A stretch of 64,000 bases of DNA, from assembly GCA_020634515.1 (NCBI GenBank), contig JACKBL010000001.1, positions 620,001 to 684,000 on the forward strand, in the 5' to 3' direction. The notes under the pieces are model-generated. The model saw nothing but the letters and a program-made list of their open reading frames with translations, was not told the DNA's origin and made no database searches. Source of the DNA: Ardenticatenales bacterium (lineage in GTDB: Bacteria > Chloroflexota > Anaerolineae > Promineifilales > Promineifilaceae). Below are positions 18,158-26,943 of this stretch, piece by piece. Position 1 is the stretch's first letter, and every line of letters begins with the position of its first letter. The position numbers and the translations under genes were made by a program.

Positions 18158-19081
18158 CATCAAGCTCACCAGGATCGCCTTTTGCGCGTGCATCCGGTTT
18201 TCCGCCTGGGGGAAGAGGACGGAATGGGGGCCGTCGGCCACTTCGTCGGTGATCTCTTCGCCACGATGTGCCGGCAAACAATGCATCACCAAACAGTCCG
18301 GGCGGGCATGATTCACCAATGCCTGGTTTATCTGATAGGGCGGGAACACTTGCAGCCGCTGCTGCGTTTCCGCCTCCTGCCCCATACTCGTCCACACATC
18401 CGTGTAAATGATGTCCGCATCCCGCACCGCCGCCACCGGATCGGTGATCATGGACACGTCCGTATCCGCCACGCGGAACTGCCGACCCAACGCCAAATCT
18501 TCCGTCGTCAATTGGTAGCCGGGCGGCGAGGCCGCCACAAAGTGCATGCCCACTTTCGCCGCGCCAAACAAGAGAGAACGGGCCACATTATTGCTGTCGC
18601 CCACATACGCCAGCCGCAGCCCATCCAGATGCCCCTTCGCCTCCAGAATCGTGAACAGGTCGGATAACGCCTGCGCCGGGTGATTGTAGTCGGAAAGACC
18701 GTTGATCACGGGCACGCGGCTGTGCGCGGCCAATTGCAGAATGTGGTCGTGCGCGAAGACGCGAGCCATAATGCCGTCCACGTAGCTGGACAAAACGCGG
18801 GCCACGTCGGGAATACTCTCCCGCCCCCCCATTTTAATCTCATTTGGAGACAGATAGAAGGCATACCCCCCCAAATGTACCATGCCCATTTCAAAAGAGA
18901 CGCGCGTGCGCAGGGATGGTTTCTGGAACACCAACGCCAGGTTTTTGCCGCGCAGCCGCGGCTTGTTACCGCCGTCGCGCCATTCCGCCTTTAAGTCACG
19001 GGCTAAATCCAACAGGGCGTGCAACTCAGCAGGGGACAAATCAGCAATGCTCAGGAAGTGTTTCAACGCAAAAGCCTCCAT
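18152..19081 (-). CDS. argF: Ornithine carbamoyltransferase
   Basis: A 309-residue enzyme of arginine biosynthesis that makes citrulline from ornithine and carbamoyl phosphate in the cytosol. Carbamoyl-phosphate loop: FQKPSLRTRVSFE (an SxRTR variant with Leu where most enzymes have Thr; this variant is common in some phyla). Other motifs: SDYNHPAQALSDL, VYxDVWTSMGQE (the SMG loop that selects ornithine) and MHCLPAHRGEEI (catalytic Cys of the HCLPA motif). The SMG and HCLP motifs argue against aspartate carbamoyltransferase. No other arg genes adjoin it. Its 3' end runs into a heptamer repeat. Confidence 0.96.
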   Translation of the reverse strand: MEAFALKHFLSIADLSPAELHALLDLARDLKAEWRDGGNKPRLRGKNLALVFQKPSLRTRVSFEMGMVHLGGYAFYLSPNEIKMGGRESIPDVARVLSSYVDGIMARVFAHDHILQLAAHSRVPVINGLSDYNHPAQALSDLFTILEAKGHLDGLRLAYVGDSNNVARSLLFGAAKVGMHFVAASPPGYQLTTEDLALGRQFRVADTDVSMITDPVAAVRDADIIYTDVWTSMGQEAETQQRLQVFPPYQINQALVNHARPDCLVMHCLPAHRGEEITDEVADGPHSVLFPQAENRMHAQKAILVSLMG

Positions 19082-19271
19082 ATGGTTTGCCAGGGAATAA
19101 CCATGACGTTTTTACCGGAGCGGAAAAGCAACCCTATCGCTCCTTTAAGCTGACGATGCGGGCCACTTCTGGGGGTGGCCCAACACGGACGAACTGGTGA
19201 TGGGACATGGTGTTGGTGAGAAGCGTCAGTCCGTTGTTGCTTGGGGAAGGCCTGTCCTGGAATGGAGGGAT

Positions 19272-19371
19272 TCTTCGTAACGGCAAAGCCAGATTGGATC
19301 AATTTTCTCTGGTGAAAAGGGTCATTGAGCGCGTGCAATGGGTCCAATCTCCAGAGAGTGTTAGTCGTTAC
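19272..19371. repeat. Dispersed inverted repeat, longest copy
   Basis: GATTGGATC (19292-19300) pairs with GGTCCAATC (19341-19349, one G-T pair), separated by a longer spacer than in the copy at 14660. The flanks CGTAACGGCAAAGCCA on the left and TCCAGAGAGTGTTAGTCGTTA on the right are shared with the other copies. A run starting CGTAAC and ending GTTACG closes the element, so the whole unit is an imperfect palindrome of about 100 bp. Confidence 0.7.
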
Positions 19372-19506
19372 GATTTTTCAACGCCCCCAGCCGTCGCGCA
19401 ACGGGTAGTACGGACATTCCGTGGCTTGGCTACCAGGCAGGTCGCATATCTGACTAATATACCACAGGCAAGATCATCGGGAAAGAACCATACATAACAT
19501 ATATGC

Positions 19507-19535
19507 TTGTTTACGGTTTTGAGTTATGGTAAGAT
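19507..19535 (+). promoter_or_regulatory. Candidate sigma-70 promoter
   Basis: TTGTTT (19507-19512) and TAAGAT (19530-19535) are separated by 17 bp in an AT-rich patch, about 110 bp upstream of the start at 19646. This matches the bacterial -35/-10 layout but only by eye; no start-site data are available. Confidence 0.35.
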
Positions 19536-19645
19536 AACTCCCATATGTTGGGGGTATGAAAATGCCAGTTAGGATCCACTAGCCCATGCTTTCCTCTCCG
19601 GGGTTTTTGTGGGTACTGCAAGCACAAAATAAGGTAGGTGCCGTG

Positions 19646-20692
19646 ATGAGTTTCCTCCAAAAACAGCCGTTATTGACAACGATATTGGCCCTTATTCTTG
19701 GTTTTTGCATTGGTTTGTTTCTCTTTGGTTGGTGGCTGACACCGGTGCAGTATAGTGGCGCGGGTCCGCAGGATATGCTGCCGGCATATCAACAATCCTA
19801 CATCCGCGCACTCGCCGACCTCTTCGCCTTTGACAACAACCAGGAACGTGTCCGTTCCGCCCTGCAAATCTGGCCGGAAGCGGACGCCGCCGCTTGCCAG
19901 ATGGCTGCCGCATCCGGCGATCCCGCGGACGCAGCCCGCCTGCAGGCGCTGGCCGTCGTCCTCAACGGCGCCGGCTGCGAGCAGGTTGCTCCACCCGCGG
20001 AGGCCGCGACGGGGAGCGGAACCCGTTCCCTCTTGATGATTTGTGGCCTTGGGCTTGTCCTGGCTATCCTCGTCGGAGCCATCGTGCTGCTCATGCAGCG
20101 GCAGAGTGCCGCCGAAGATGTGTCCAGCGGCAGTGGCTTTGGCGCCACGGGCGAAGTTCCCTCAATGGGACCGCAGGTTGAAACGGATACCGGTGACGTG
20201 GAAACAACACCCGTGGCCCGTTTCCGCACCACGTACAACCGAGGACACGACACCTACGACGACTCATTCAGCATTGAAAATGTCAATGGGGAGTTCTTAG
20301 GGGAGTGCGGCGTGGGCATTTCGGAGTCCATTGGCGTGGATGCGCCCAAGAATGTGACGGCGGTGGAGGTGTGGCTGTTTGACAAGAACGATATTCGCAC
20401 CGTCACCAAAGTGCTGATGAGCGACCACGCTTTCTTCGATGAGGCCGTGAAAGCCAAACTGGCTCCCAAGGGTGAACCGGTGCTGGTGCGCCAGGGAGAC
20501 ACGGTCGTGCTGGAGACGGCTTCTTTGATCATCAATGCCGTTGTTGTGGACATGGCCTATGGCCTGGATGAAGGGTTGCCGGAGCAAAGCTACTTCGAGC
20601 GGCTGACAATGGAGTTGTCCGCCTGGGCCAAGGAAGGGGATTTTGGTGGCCCGGACATTGAGGGGAAGGTGGATGAGTTGTTGAATTTCTAA
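19646..20692 (+). CDS. Unknown two-helix membrane protein
   Basis: A 348-residue protein. The ATG at 19646 is chosen because AAGGTAGG (19631-19638) lies 7 nt upstream and the N-terminus then reads as a membrane anchor (LLTTILALILGFCIGLFLFG). A second span (LLMICGLGLVLAILVGAIVLLM, starting near residue 130) follows an extracytoplasmic Ala-rich segment. The C-terminal half is a soluble cytosolic domain with FRTTYNRGHDTYDDSFSIEN and ESIGVDAPKNVTAVEVWLFD, predicted beta-rich; I do not recognise the family. It stands alone, ending at a strong bidirectional terminator shared with the convergent dgt gene. Confidence 0.8.
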   Translation: MSFLQKQPLLTTILALILGFCIGLFLFGWWLTPVQYSGAGPQDMLPAYQQSYIRALADLFAFDNNQERVRSALQIWPEADAAACQMAAASGDPADAARLQALAVVLNGAGCEQVAPPAEAATGSGTRSLLMICGLGLVLAILVGAIVLLMQRQSAAEDVSSGSGFGATGEVPSMGPQVETDTGDVETTPVARFRTTYNRGHDTYDDSFSIENVNGEFLGECGVGISESIGVDAPKNVTAVEVWLFDKNDIRTVTKVLMSDHAFFDEAVKAKLAPKGEPVLVRQGDTVVLETASLIINAVVVDMAYGLDEGLPEQSYFERLTMELSAWAKEGDFGGPDIEGKVDELLNF

Positions 20693-20730
20693 TGGCCGCC
20701 GCTGTTCGGGGCGCGCCGTGTAACAAAAAG

Positions 20731-20762
20731 GCCGAAGACCGGCGTTGTCTTCGGCTTTTTTG
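20731..20762. terminator. Bidirectional rho-independent terminator
   Basis: Perfect 9-bp stem GCCGAAGAC (20731-20739) and GTCTTCGGC (20747-20755), followed by TTTTTTGTT on the plus strand and preceded by AACAAAAAG, which becomes a T-run on the minus strand. It sits between two convergent genes (ends at 20692 and 20783), serving both. Confidence 0.92.
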
Positions 20763-20782
20763 TTGTTTGGGCGTGTTGGGGT

Positions 20783-21934
20783 TCAGGCGTGCTTGTAGGG
20801 GTCGAAGAGTCTTTCCCATTCGTCGAGGGCGTAGCGGTCGGTCATGCCGGCAATATAATTCGTCACCACGCGCTCAACTGTCTGTTCCTTGAGCCGCTGC
20901 TGCGTTTTTGCCGGCAGCATTCCCGGCTCGTTCACATATGCCAGAAACAACTGGGAAACAAAATGCTCCGCCTTCGCCTGCATCCGCATCAAGCGATAAT
21001 GGCGATACATGTTCTGATAGAGAAAGCTTTTTAACTCCTGCACCTGCCCCTGCAACTCATCAGAATACCCCACCACATTGTTGTCGTGCAATTGCAGCTT
21101 ATCCACCGTGTCTAGCTGGTGCGCTTCCAGGTTAGCGGCCGTCGTGTGCAACACATCTATCACCAGGCGGCCAATTAGCTCCCGAATCACCTGATGCCGC
21201 GCGATATCCGTGAAATGGTGATCTTCCCATCCCACCTTGTCCTTCAACCATTGCCAGATCGTCAGATGGCGTAGATCGTCTGGACCAAACAACCCGGCGC
21301 GCAAACCATCCTCCAGATCGTGCGCATTGTAAGCGATCTCGTCCGCCAGGTTCGCAATTTGCGCCTCCAGCGAGGGTCGCCGCTCCGGCGCATAGCCCGT
21401 AGCATCGCTCTTGTCATATGCCGTCTCATGCTTGATCATCCCTTCCCGTGTCTCATACGTCAGGTTCAAGCCGGGAAACCCAGGATACCGTCGCTCCAAC
21501 TCCGTCACCACGCGGTAGCTTTGCGTATTGTGGTTGAAGCCCCCGTGACCTTGCATCAACTGGTTCAGAATATGCTCACCGGCATGCCCAAAAGGAGGAT
21601 GCCCCAGGTCGTGCGCCAGGCAAATCGCCTCCGTCAGGTCTTCGTTGCCGCCCAACCCGCGCGCCAAAGACCGCCCCAGTTGGGCGACTTCCAACGTGTG
21701 CGTCAGGCGCGTGCGGAAATGGTCTCCTTCGTAGAAGACAAAGACTTGCGTTTTGTACTCCAGGCGGCGAAAAGCGGTTGTGTGAATGATACGATCCCGA
21801 TCCCGCTGGAAGGCGGTGCGGGTGGCGGATTCGTGTTCCGGGTAGAGTCGCCCCCGCGAATCGGCGCTCTTCAAGCCATAGGGAGCCAAAATCAGGCGTT
21901 CATGCTCTTCTAGTTGTTCTCGATTAAATACCAT
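20783..21934 (-). CDS. dgt: Deoxyguanosinetriphosphate triphosphohydrolase-like HD hydrolase
   Basis: A 383-residue protein. The ATG at 21934 has GAGGAA about 9 nt upstream, better than the TTG five codons earlier. The HD motif is complete: RLTHTLEVAQLGRSLARGL, then AICLAHDLGHPPFGHAGE, with a later metal-site Asp in LADEIAYNAHDLEDGL. The N-terminal RDRDRIIHTTAFRRLEYKTQ signature defines the dGTPase family, cytosolic enzymes that hydrolyse dGTP (or other dNTPs) to the nucleoside and tripolyphosphate and so adjust dNTP pools. Length matches the shorter type-2 dGTPase-like subgroup. Some members restrict phage replication; nothing here points to that specifically. Confidence 0.93.
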   Translation of the reverse strand: MVFNREQLEEHERLILAPYGLKSADSRGRLYPEHESATRTAFQRDRDRIIHTTAFRRLEYKTQVFVFYEGDHFRTRLTHTLEVAQLGRSLARGLGGNEDLTEAICLAHDLGHPPFGHAGEHILNQLMQGHGGFNHNTQSYRVVTELERRYPGFPGLNLTYETREGMIKHETAYDKSDATGYAPERRPSLEAQIANLADEIAYNAHDLEDGLRAGLFGPDDLRHLTIWQWLKDKVGWEDHHFTDIARHQVIRELIGRLVIDVLHTTAANLEAHQLDTVDKLQLHDNNVVGYSDELQGQVQELKSFLYQNMYRHYRLMRMQAKAEHFVSQLFLAYVNEPGMLPAKTQQRLKEQTVERVVTNYIAGMTDRYALDEWERLFDPYKHA

Positions 21935-22185
21935 CGTCTTGTTCCTCAACAGCAGTCCCAGCGTTTATTCTGGGAGGATTTTCACAGTTACCCGCTTGCC
22001 ATCCCTTTATGACAAGTGTAACATAATCAAAACGGTCAGGCTAAGGAGCGGCAAACGTGGCGGCGGGAACCTGGCCTGAGCGGTCACTTGCTGGTGGACC
22101 ATTGGTGGATTGCCGCATAACCATCCGCAAAAGCGGCGCGTCTATTCAGACCGCTACCCCCATACTTGTGTTATCCGGGTGATTT

Positions 22186-22905
22186 ATGTCAAGAAAATTG
22201 ATTATCTTCTTGTTTTTGAGTACGGTTGTGCTGGCTATGGCGACTTTTGGCGTGATGCTGGCGCTTTCGCGGCGTCCATCTACGCCGCCGACGCCCACGC
22301 CGCCGACCACGGAGCAGACCGTGGCCCAGTCTGTCGAGGATGGCGCGATGGTTCTGAATGTAGATGGCACGCAGGTGACGGTGAAAATAAACCCGGAGGC
22401 GGCAGTTATTCTGGCAAGTGAGGGTTTTGTGCAGGAGGAAATGCCGGCACAAACCCTCCCGGAACTCCCCGCCAATGAACTCGAACAAATCACCGAACCG
22501 CCGCCAGAACCAACACTGGCCCCCACCGCCGTGCCCGTCTTCGTTGAACCCACGGCCACCCTCCCCCCCGTCGTCCCCGCGCCTGTGGACCCGGTCATCA
22601 TCCGCGCCTACACCGTACAGCCAGGGGATACGCTTTACACCGTTGCCGAAAGCCAGATCAGCGGCGTCGCCCTCATGGCTGTGTATGGCATCGCCGCCGA
22701 TGACCTCACGCCGGGCAATGTCATCCAACTGCCCGTCGCCAATCCCGCCTACTGCCCGGGCTACCGCCCCTACGTGGTGCGCGAAAGTGACACCGTCTAC
22801 AACATCAGTCATCGCTTCGGCACGACTCCCGATGTCATACGCGACCTCAACCGCCTCGGCGCTGATTACCGCATCGATCTGGCACAAGTGCTGTGCATTC
22901 CATAA
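22186..22905 (+). CDS. Membrane-anchored LysM-repeat protein
   Basis: A 239-residue protein with an N-terminal anchor or signal (LIIFLFLSTVVLAMATFGVM), a Pro/Thr-rich linker (TPPTPTPPTTE and a second tract near 100-130), and two LysM motifs: YTVQPGDTLYTVAESQISGV (about 142-185) and YVVRESDTVYNISHRFGTTP (about 196-239). LysM domains bind peptidoglycan or other N-acetylglucosamine polymers, so the protein is probably exported and wall-associated. The protein ends within the second LysM. It lies 92 bp before the M24-family gene on the same strand. Confidence 0.87.
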   Translation: MSRKLIIFLFLSTVVLAMATFGVMLALSRRPSTPPTPTPPTTEQTVAQSVEDGAMVLNVDGTQVTVKINPEAAVILASEGFVQEEMPAQTLPELPANELEQITEPPPEPTLAPTAVPVFVEPTATLPPVVPAPVDPVIIRAYTVQPGDTLYTVAESQISGVALMAVYGIAADDLTPGNVIQLPVANPAYCPGYRPYVVRESDTVYNISHRFGTTPDVIRDLNRLGADYRIDLAQVLCIP

Positions 22906-22997
22906 AATGCCGGCAGATCAAGTCACAACCGTCATCGCCGAAACAACGAACCTCAAGCCCGCACCGCTGACGCCTCATGCCGCCGGCGCATCACCAC

Positions 22998-24212
22998 ATG
23001 AACACCACAATGAACCGACACACCCTGGCAATCCAACCTTCTGAGTTCGCGGCGCGCACCGCGGCGCTGCTCGCCTATGCCGCGGCGCAAGGGCATCGCG
23101 CCATTCTCCTCTTTGATAGCACCAACATCCTTTACTTCACCGGCTTTGCCTTTATCCCCACGGAGCGCCCCATCATCTATGCCCTCGGCACCGATGGACA
23201 GCAGGCGATGTTTGTGCCCCGCCTGGAGGTGGAACACGTGCGCAGCATGACGGCTGTGGACCGCGTTTACCACTACCAGGAGTATCCGGGCAGCCCGCAC
23301 CCCATGCGCCACTTCTATCAGGCGCTGGTGGAGATGGGCATCATCGCCGCCGGCGGCACGCTGGGCGCCGATCATGACGGCTATCCCTGGATTTTCGGTT
23401 ACGAAGGTCCCCCATTGAGCGAACTCAGCGGCATGACGGTGCGAAACGTTCAGGGGCAGCTCAATCGGATGCAGGCCCGCAAAAGTCCCGCCGAACTCGC
23501 CCTCATTCGTGAAAGCTGCAAATGGGCACATCTGGCCCATGTGCTGCTGCAACGGTACACCGCCGTTGGCGTCACGGAAACGGCCGCCAGCCTGCGCGCC
23601 AGCACGGAGGCCACGCTGGCGATGATGGACACGATTGGTCCGCTCTACCGCTCGCAGAGCATGTGGAGCAATGGTCCTGGCGCCGGCTATCGCGGCCAGA
23701 TCGGACGCCATGCCGCCATTCCCCATGCCCTGGCGAACAACATCACGTTTCAACCGGGGGATGTGTTGGTGACGGGGGCCGGCTGCCCCCTATGGGGCTA
23801 CCATTCGGAACTGGAGCGCACGATGTTTGTGGGGGAGCCTGATGCGCGGCAGCGGGAGATGTTTGCGCATATGATGACGGTTCAGGAGATTGCTTTTGCC
23901 GGCATGAAACCAAACGTCCCCTGCAGCGAAGTAGACCAGGCCGTGCGTGCCTACTACGACGCGCACAACTTGCGACCCTACTGGAAACACCACTCCGGAC
24001 ATGCCATTGGCTTGCGCTACCATGAAGGCCCCTTCCTGGACACCGGCGACGACACCCTCTTGCAGCCGGGCATGGTCTTCACCGTGGAGCCGGGATTGTA
24101 CGTGCCCGATCTCGGCGGCTTTCGCCATTCAGACACCGTGGTCATAACGGAGAATGGCCTGGAAATCCTCACGTACTACCCGCGCCAATGGGAAGCGCTG
24201 GTTATTGCCTAG
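22998..24212 (+). CDS. M24-family (pita-bread fold) protein with altered metal ligands
   Basis: A 404-residue protein with a creatinase/prolidase N-terminal domain (ILLFDSTNILYFTGFAFIPT) and a C-terminal M24 fold with HHSGHAIGLRYHEGPFLD and MVFTVEPGLYVPDLGGFRHS. In active Xaa-Pro aminopeptidases the metal ligands are Asp, Asp, His, Glu, Glu. Here the first lies in VLVTGAGCPLWGYHSELERT, where the usual DAG is GAG and the usual SDxTRT is SELERT, and the last Glu is replaced near RHSDTVVI. Only the His and one Glu are clearly kept. It may be a metal-free hydrolase like creatinase or use altered chemistry. The start is uncertain: ATGs occur at 22977, 22998 and 23010, none with a good Shine-Dalgarno. 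Confidence 0.85.
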   Translation: MNTTMNRHTLAIQPSEFAARTAALLAYAAAQGHRAILLFDSTNILYFTGFAFIPTERPIIYALGTDGQQAMFVPRLEVEHVRSMTAVDRVYHYQEYPGSPHPMRHFYQALVEMGIIAAGGTLGADHDGYPWIFGYEGPPLSELSGMTVRNVQGQLNRMQARKSPAELALIRESCKWAHLAHVLLQRYTAVGVTETAASLRASTEATLAMMDTIGPLYRSQSMWSNGPGAGYRGQIGRHAAIPHALANNITFQPGDVLVTGAGCPLWGYHSELERTMFVGEPDARQREMFAHMMTVQEIAFAGMKPNVPCSEVDQAVRAYYDAHNLRPYWKHHSGHAIGLRYHEGPFLDTGDDTLLQPGMVFTVEPGLYVPDLGGFRHSDTVVITENGLEILTYYPRQWEALVIA

Positions 24213-24233
24213 GACGCGCCCCAGACCGGACGG

Positions 24234-26738
24234 TTACGGCCCGTTCTCGTCCCCTTCATCGGGCAGCCGCACCGTAAAGGAAACATCCGCCGTGCGCACG
24301 GTGCGACCATCCGCCTCGCGCCCTTCCGCCCAGAGGCGATGCACCCCCGGCGTGAGCGGCCACCAGGTCTCGAAGGGGGGCGTGGTCATGGTGGCCAGCG
24401 GGGTTTCGTCCAACCAGAATGTGACCTGACGAATGGTCGGGTCCGCCACGGCCGCCAGGCGCAGTTGCTGCGTTTCCAGCGGGAGGGCGGGCGAGATGCG
24501 AAAGAGGGTGTTGGGGTCGGGATAGATGAGGCGGAGGGTGGTTGTGCCGGCATTTTCCCCATCTCCCACCCCCGCGCCCGCCACCAGCAAATCATCCAGC
24601 AGCACCAGCCCCTGCGCGCGCGCCCACGGATGTAGCGCCGGCGGCAGGTCCAACACAATCTGCGTCTGACGCAGCGCGGCAGGCGTGTCCGCATCCGCCA
24701 GCAACCCGGTTGCCCTATTCAACGTCACCTGGCGATAAAATGTGTCGGGCGTGGTCGGTTCCGTGCCGGCAATAAACCACTCCATCCGCCGAAAAGGACA
24801 CGCCTCCGTCGGCAGCAGCCCCGACAACGCGCAGATCTCCACCGCCGTGAGGCCGGAGGGCTGCGGGAACGCCTTGTCCGGCCGGCCCACCAGCGCTGCG
24901 CGCATAAACGTGTGCCAGATCGGTCCCGCGCCGCTGATGCCGCTGACATTCTCCATCGGCTCGTTGTTCGCATTCCCCACCCACACGCCCACCGCCAGGT
25001 CTGGCGTATACCCCACCGTCCAGTTGTCATGAAAATCGTTGGTCGTGCCCGTCTTCGCCGCCGCGATGCGCCCGATGTTCAGCACGCTCTCGCCGCCAAA
25101 GGAGAGACGACGGGCATCGTTGTCGCTGAGGATGTCGCTGATCAGCCAGGCCACGCGCGCGTCCATCACCTGGATGGGATTGGCCGGCGCAGCCGTGTAG
25201 CGCAGCGCGCCGCTGCTGTCGCGCACGTCCAGGATCAGGGCGGGCTGGATGCGGAAGCCGCCGTTGGCGAAGGCGGCGTAGGCCGTGGTCAGGTCGAGCA
25301 GGCTGACGGCGCCGCCCCCCAAAGCCAGGGAAAGGTCGTAATCTTCAGCAGGAGCGGGGAATGTGAGTCCGAGATTGCCGGCATAATCCATCGCCCCCTG
25401 CACGCCCACCGCCTCCAACGTCAACACGGCGGGAATATTCAACGAAGACCCCAGCGCCGTGCGCAACAGCACCGGGCCATGCTCCTCCCGGTCATAATTG
25501 ACGGGCACGTAAGACTCGTCCTCGTGCGTGCGGAACGCCGTGCGCACGTCCAACAGCAGCGTGGCCGGCGTCCACGGCGTGGGCTTGTCCGGCGACAGCG
25601 CCGCCGCATAAATAACGGGCTTCAGCGCGGAGCCGGGTTGTCGCGGCACGACGGCCATGTCAATCGCCCCGCTAATGGTCTCGTCAAAGTAGTCTGGGCT
25701 GCCCACCAGCGCCAACACCTGCCCATTGTTTGGGTCAAGAGCCACCAGCGCCGCATTATGCGCGTTGTGGCCGGGGCCGCCGTCGGCGGGCTGGTTCAGG
25801 CGCGTAAGCTGCTCGCGGATAATCTGCTCCGCGCGCGTTTGCCAATCCAGGTCCAGCGTCGTGCGTACAATCAGGCCGCCGCTCTCGTAAACCGCTTGCG
25901 GCGCAAACAGGCCATCTAACCGCGCCTGTACCAGGGCCACAAAATGGGGCGCATTGACCGGGTAGGGCGTGGTCGCGTAGAAGAGGGGTTCCCGCGCCGC
26001 CAGATCGTGCTGCTCTTGGGTGATGCTGCCGGCATTCAACATCAGACCCAGTACCACAAGCTGCCGCGTCTTCGCCGCTTCCGGGTTGACGAATGGGTTG
26101 TAGGTAGCGGGGGATTGCGTCAGGCCCACGATGAGGGCGCATTCCGCCAGCGAGAGGTCGGCGGCGGACTTGCCAAAGTACGTCTGCGCCGCCGCTTCCA
26201 CGCCATACGCCATGCCGCCGTAATACATCTGGTTCAGGTAGAGCGCCAGGATGTCGTCTTTGCTGAAAGCGCGGGCCACGCGCCAGGCGAGCCAGCTTTC
26301 GCGTAGTTTGCGCGTGAGGGTGCGCTGCCCCCGCTCCTCCGCCCCCATCAGCAGGTTGCGGCTCACCTGCTGCGTGATGGTGCTACCGCCCGCCAGCACC
26401 TCCCCGCCGCGCAGGTTGATCCAAAAAGCACGCACAATGCCCACCACGTCAACGCCCGGATTGGTGTAGAAGCTGCCATCTTCGGTGTCGATGGTCGCCT
26501 GCCGCAGTTGTCGCGGAATCTGCGCCAACGGGAGGACGATGTTGCGCCCGCTGTTGGCGTCAATGACATCGTAAAGCAGGCGGCCATTCCGGTCCGTGAT
26601 GCGCACGCTGGGCTGCCAGCGGTGCGCCGCCAGATCGCGCGGGTGGGGCAGGCCGCCAAAGAGGACGTTGTACGCCAGTGCGCCTCCACCCACGATCAAA
26701 ACGAACGCCAGCAGCAGCCCACGACGCAGTCTCTTCAT
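24234..26738 (-). CDS. pbpC: Bifunctional penicillin-binding protein 1C-like
   Basis: An 834-residue protein: a membrane anchor (GLLLAFVLIVGGGALAYNVL), GT51 transglycosylase with TEDGSFYTNPGVDVVG and GGSTITQQVSRNLL, a transpeptidase domain with SxxK (PGSALKPVIYAAA), SxN (SSLNIPA) and KTG (AKTGTTNDFHDNWTVG), and a C-terminal BiPBP_C-like beta domain (about 745-834, TFWLDETPLATM). It polymerises and cross-links peptidoglycan outside the membrane. The ATG at 26738 puts the anchor right at the N-terminus; upstream in-frame codons look non-coding. It is convergent with the M24-family gene, with only 21 bp between them. Confidence 0.95.
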   Translation of the reverse strand: MKRLRRGLLLAFVLIVGGGALAYNVLFGGLPHPRDLAAHRWQPSVRITDRNGRLLYDVIDANSGRNIVLPLAQIPRQLRQATIDTEDGSFYTNPGVDVVGIVRAFWINLRGGEVLAGGSTITQQVSRNLLMGAEERGQRTLTRKLRESWLAWRVARAFSKDDILALYLNQMYYGGMAYGVEAAAQTYFGKSAADLSLAECALIVGLTQSPATYNPFVNPEAAKTRQLVVLGLMLNAGSITQEQHDLAAREPLFYATTPYPVNAPHFVALVQARLDGLFAPQAVYESGGLIVRTTLDLDWQTRAEQIIREQLTRLNQPADGGPGHNAHNAALVALDPNNGQVLALVGSPDYFDETISGAIDMAVVPRQPGSALKPVIYAAALSPDKPTPWTPATLLLDVRTAFRTHEDESYVPVNYDREEHGPVLLRTALGSSLNIPAVLTLEAVGVQGAMDYAGNLGLTFPAPAEDYDLSLALGGGAVSLLDLTTAYAAFANGGFRIQPALILDVRDSSGALRYTAAPANPIQVMDARVAWLISDILSDNDARRLSFGGESVLNIGRIAAAKTGTTNDFHDNWTVGYTPDLAVGVWVGNANNEPMENVSGISGAGPIWHTFMRAALVGRPDKAFPQPSGLTAVEICALSGLLPTEACPFRRMEWFIAGTEPTTPDTFYRQVTLNRATGLLADADTPAALRQTQIVLDLPPALHPWARAQGLVLLDDLLVAGAGVGDGENAGTTTLRLIYPDPNTLFRISPALPLETQQLRLAAVADPTIRQVTFWLDETPLATMTTPPFETWWPLTPGVHRLWAEGREADGRTVRTADVSFTVRLPDEGDENGP

Positions 26739-26943
26739 AGGGTTCGTTCGAGAGTTACGTTGGATTTTCCCACAAGCAAGAACCCTTCCAGCGCATCCGT
26801 CATTTCCAAATCTATTAACGGATGCGCCCATATGGGCAGTATAGCAGAAATGGGCTCCGCCTGTCTGCTCGTCTTGTGGACGATTTCCCGCCGTTCTTCG
26901 CGTCCGTCGGGCACGATTCCGATGACGGGCTGCCGCCCGCGGT

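Larger units (their letters stand above)
19082..19645. other. 564-bp divergent region between argF and an unknown membrane protein gene
   Basis: The region contains a full copy of the dispersed inverted repeat (19272-19371) and, near the right edge, an AT-rich stretch with a possible sigma-70 promoter for the rightward gene. No gene or RNA was recognised. No T-box or obvious arginine operator could be identified upstream of argF. Confidence 0.5.

Noticed and set aside
18152..19081. Aspartate carbamoyltransferase
   Set aside because: The SMG loop and HCLPA motif are those of ornithine carbamoyltransferase.
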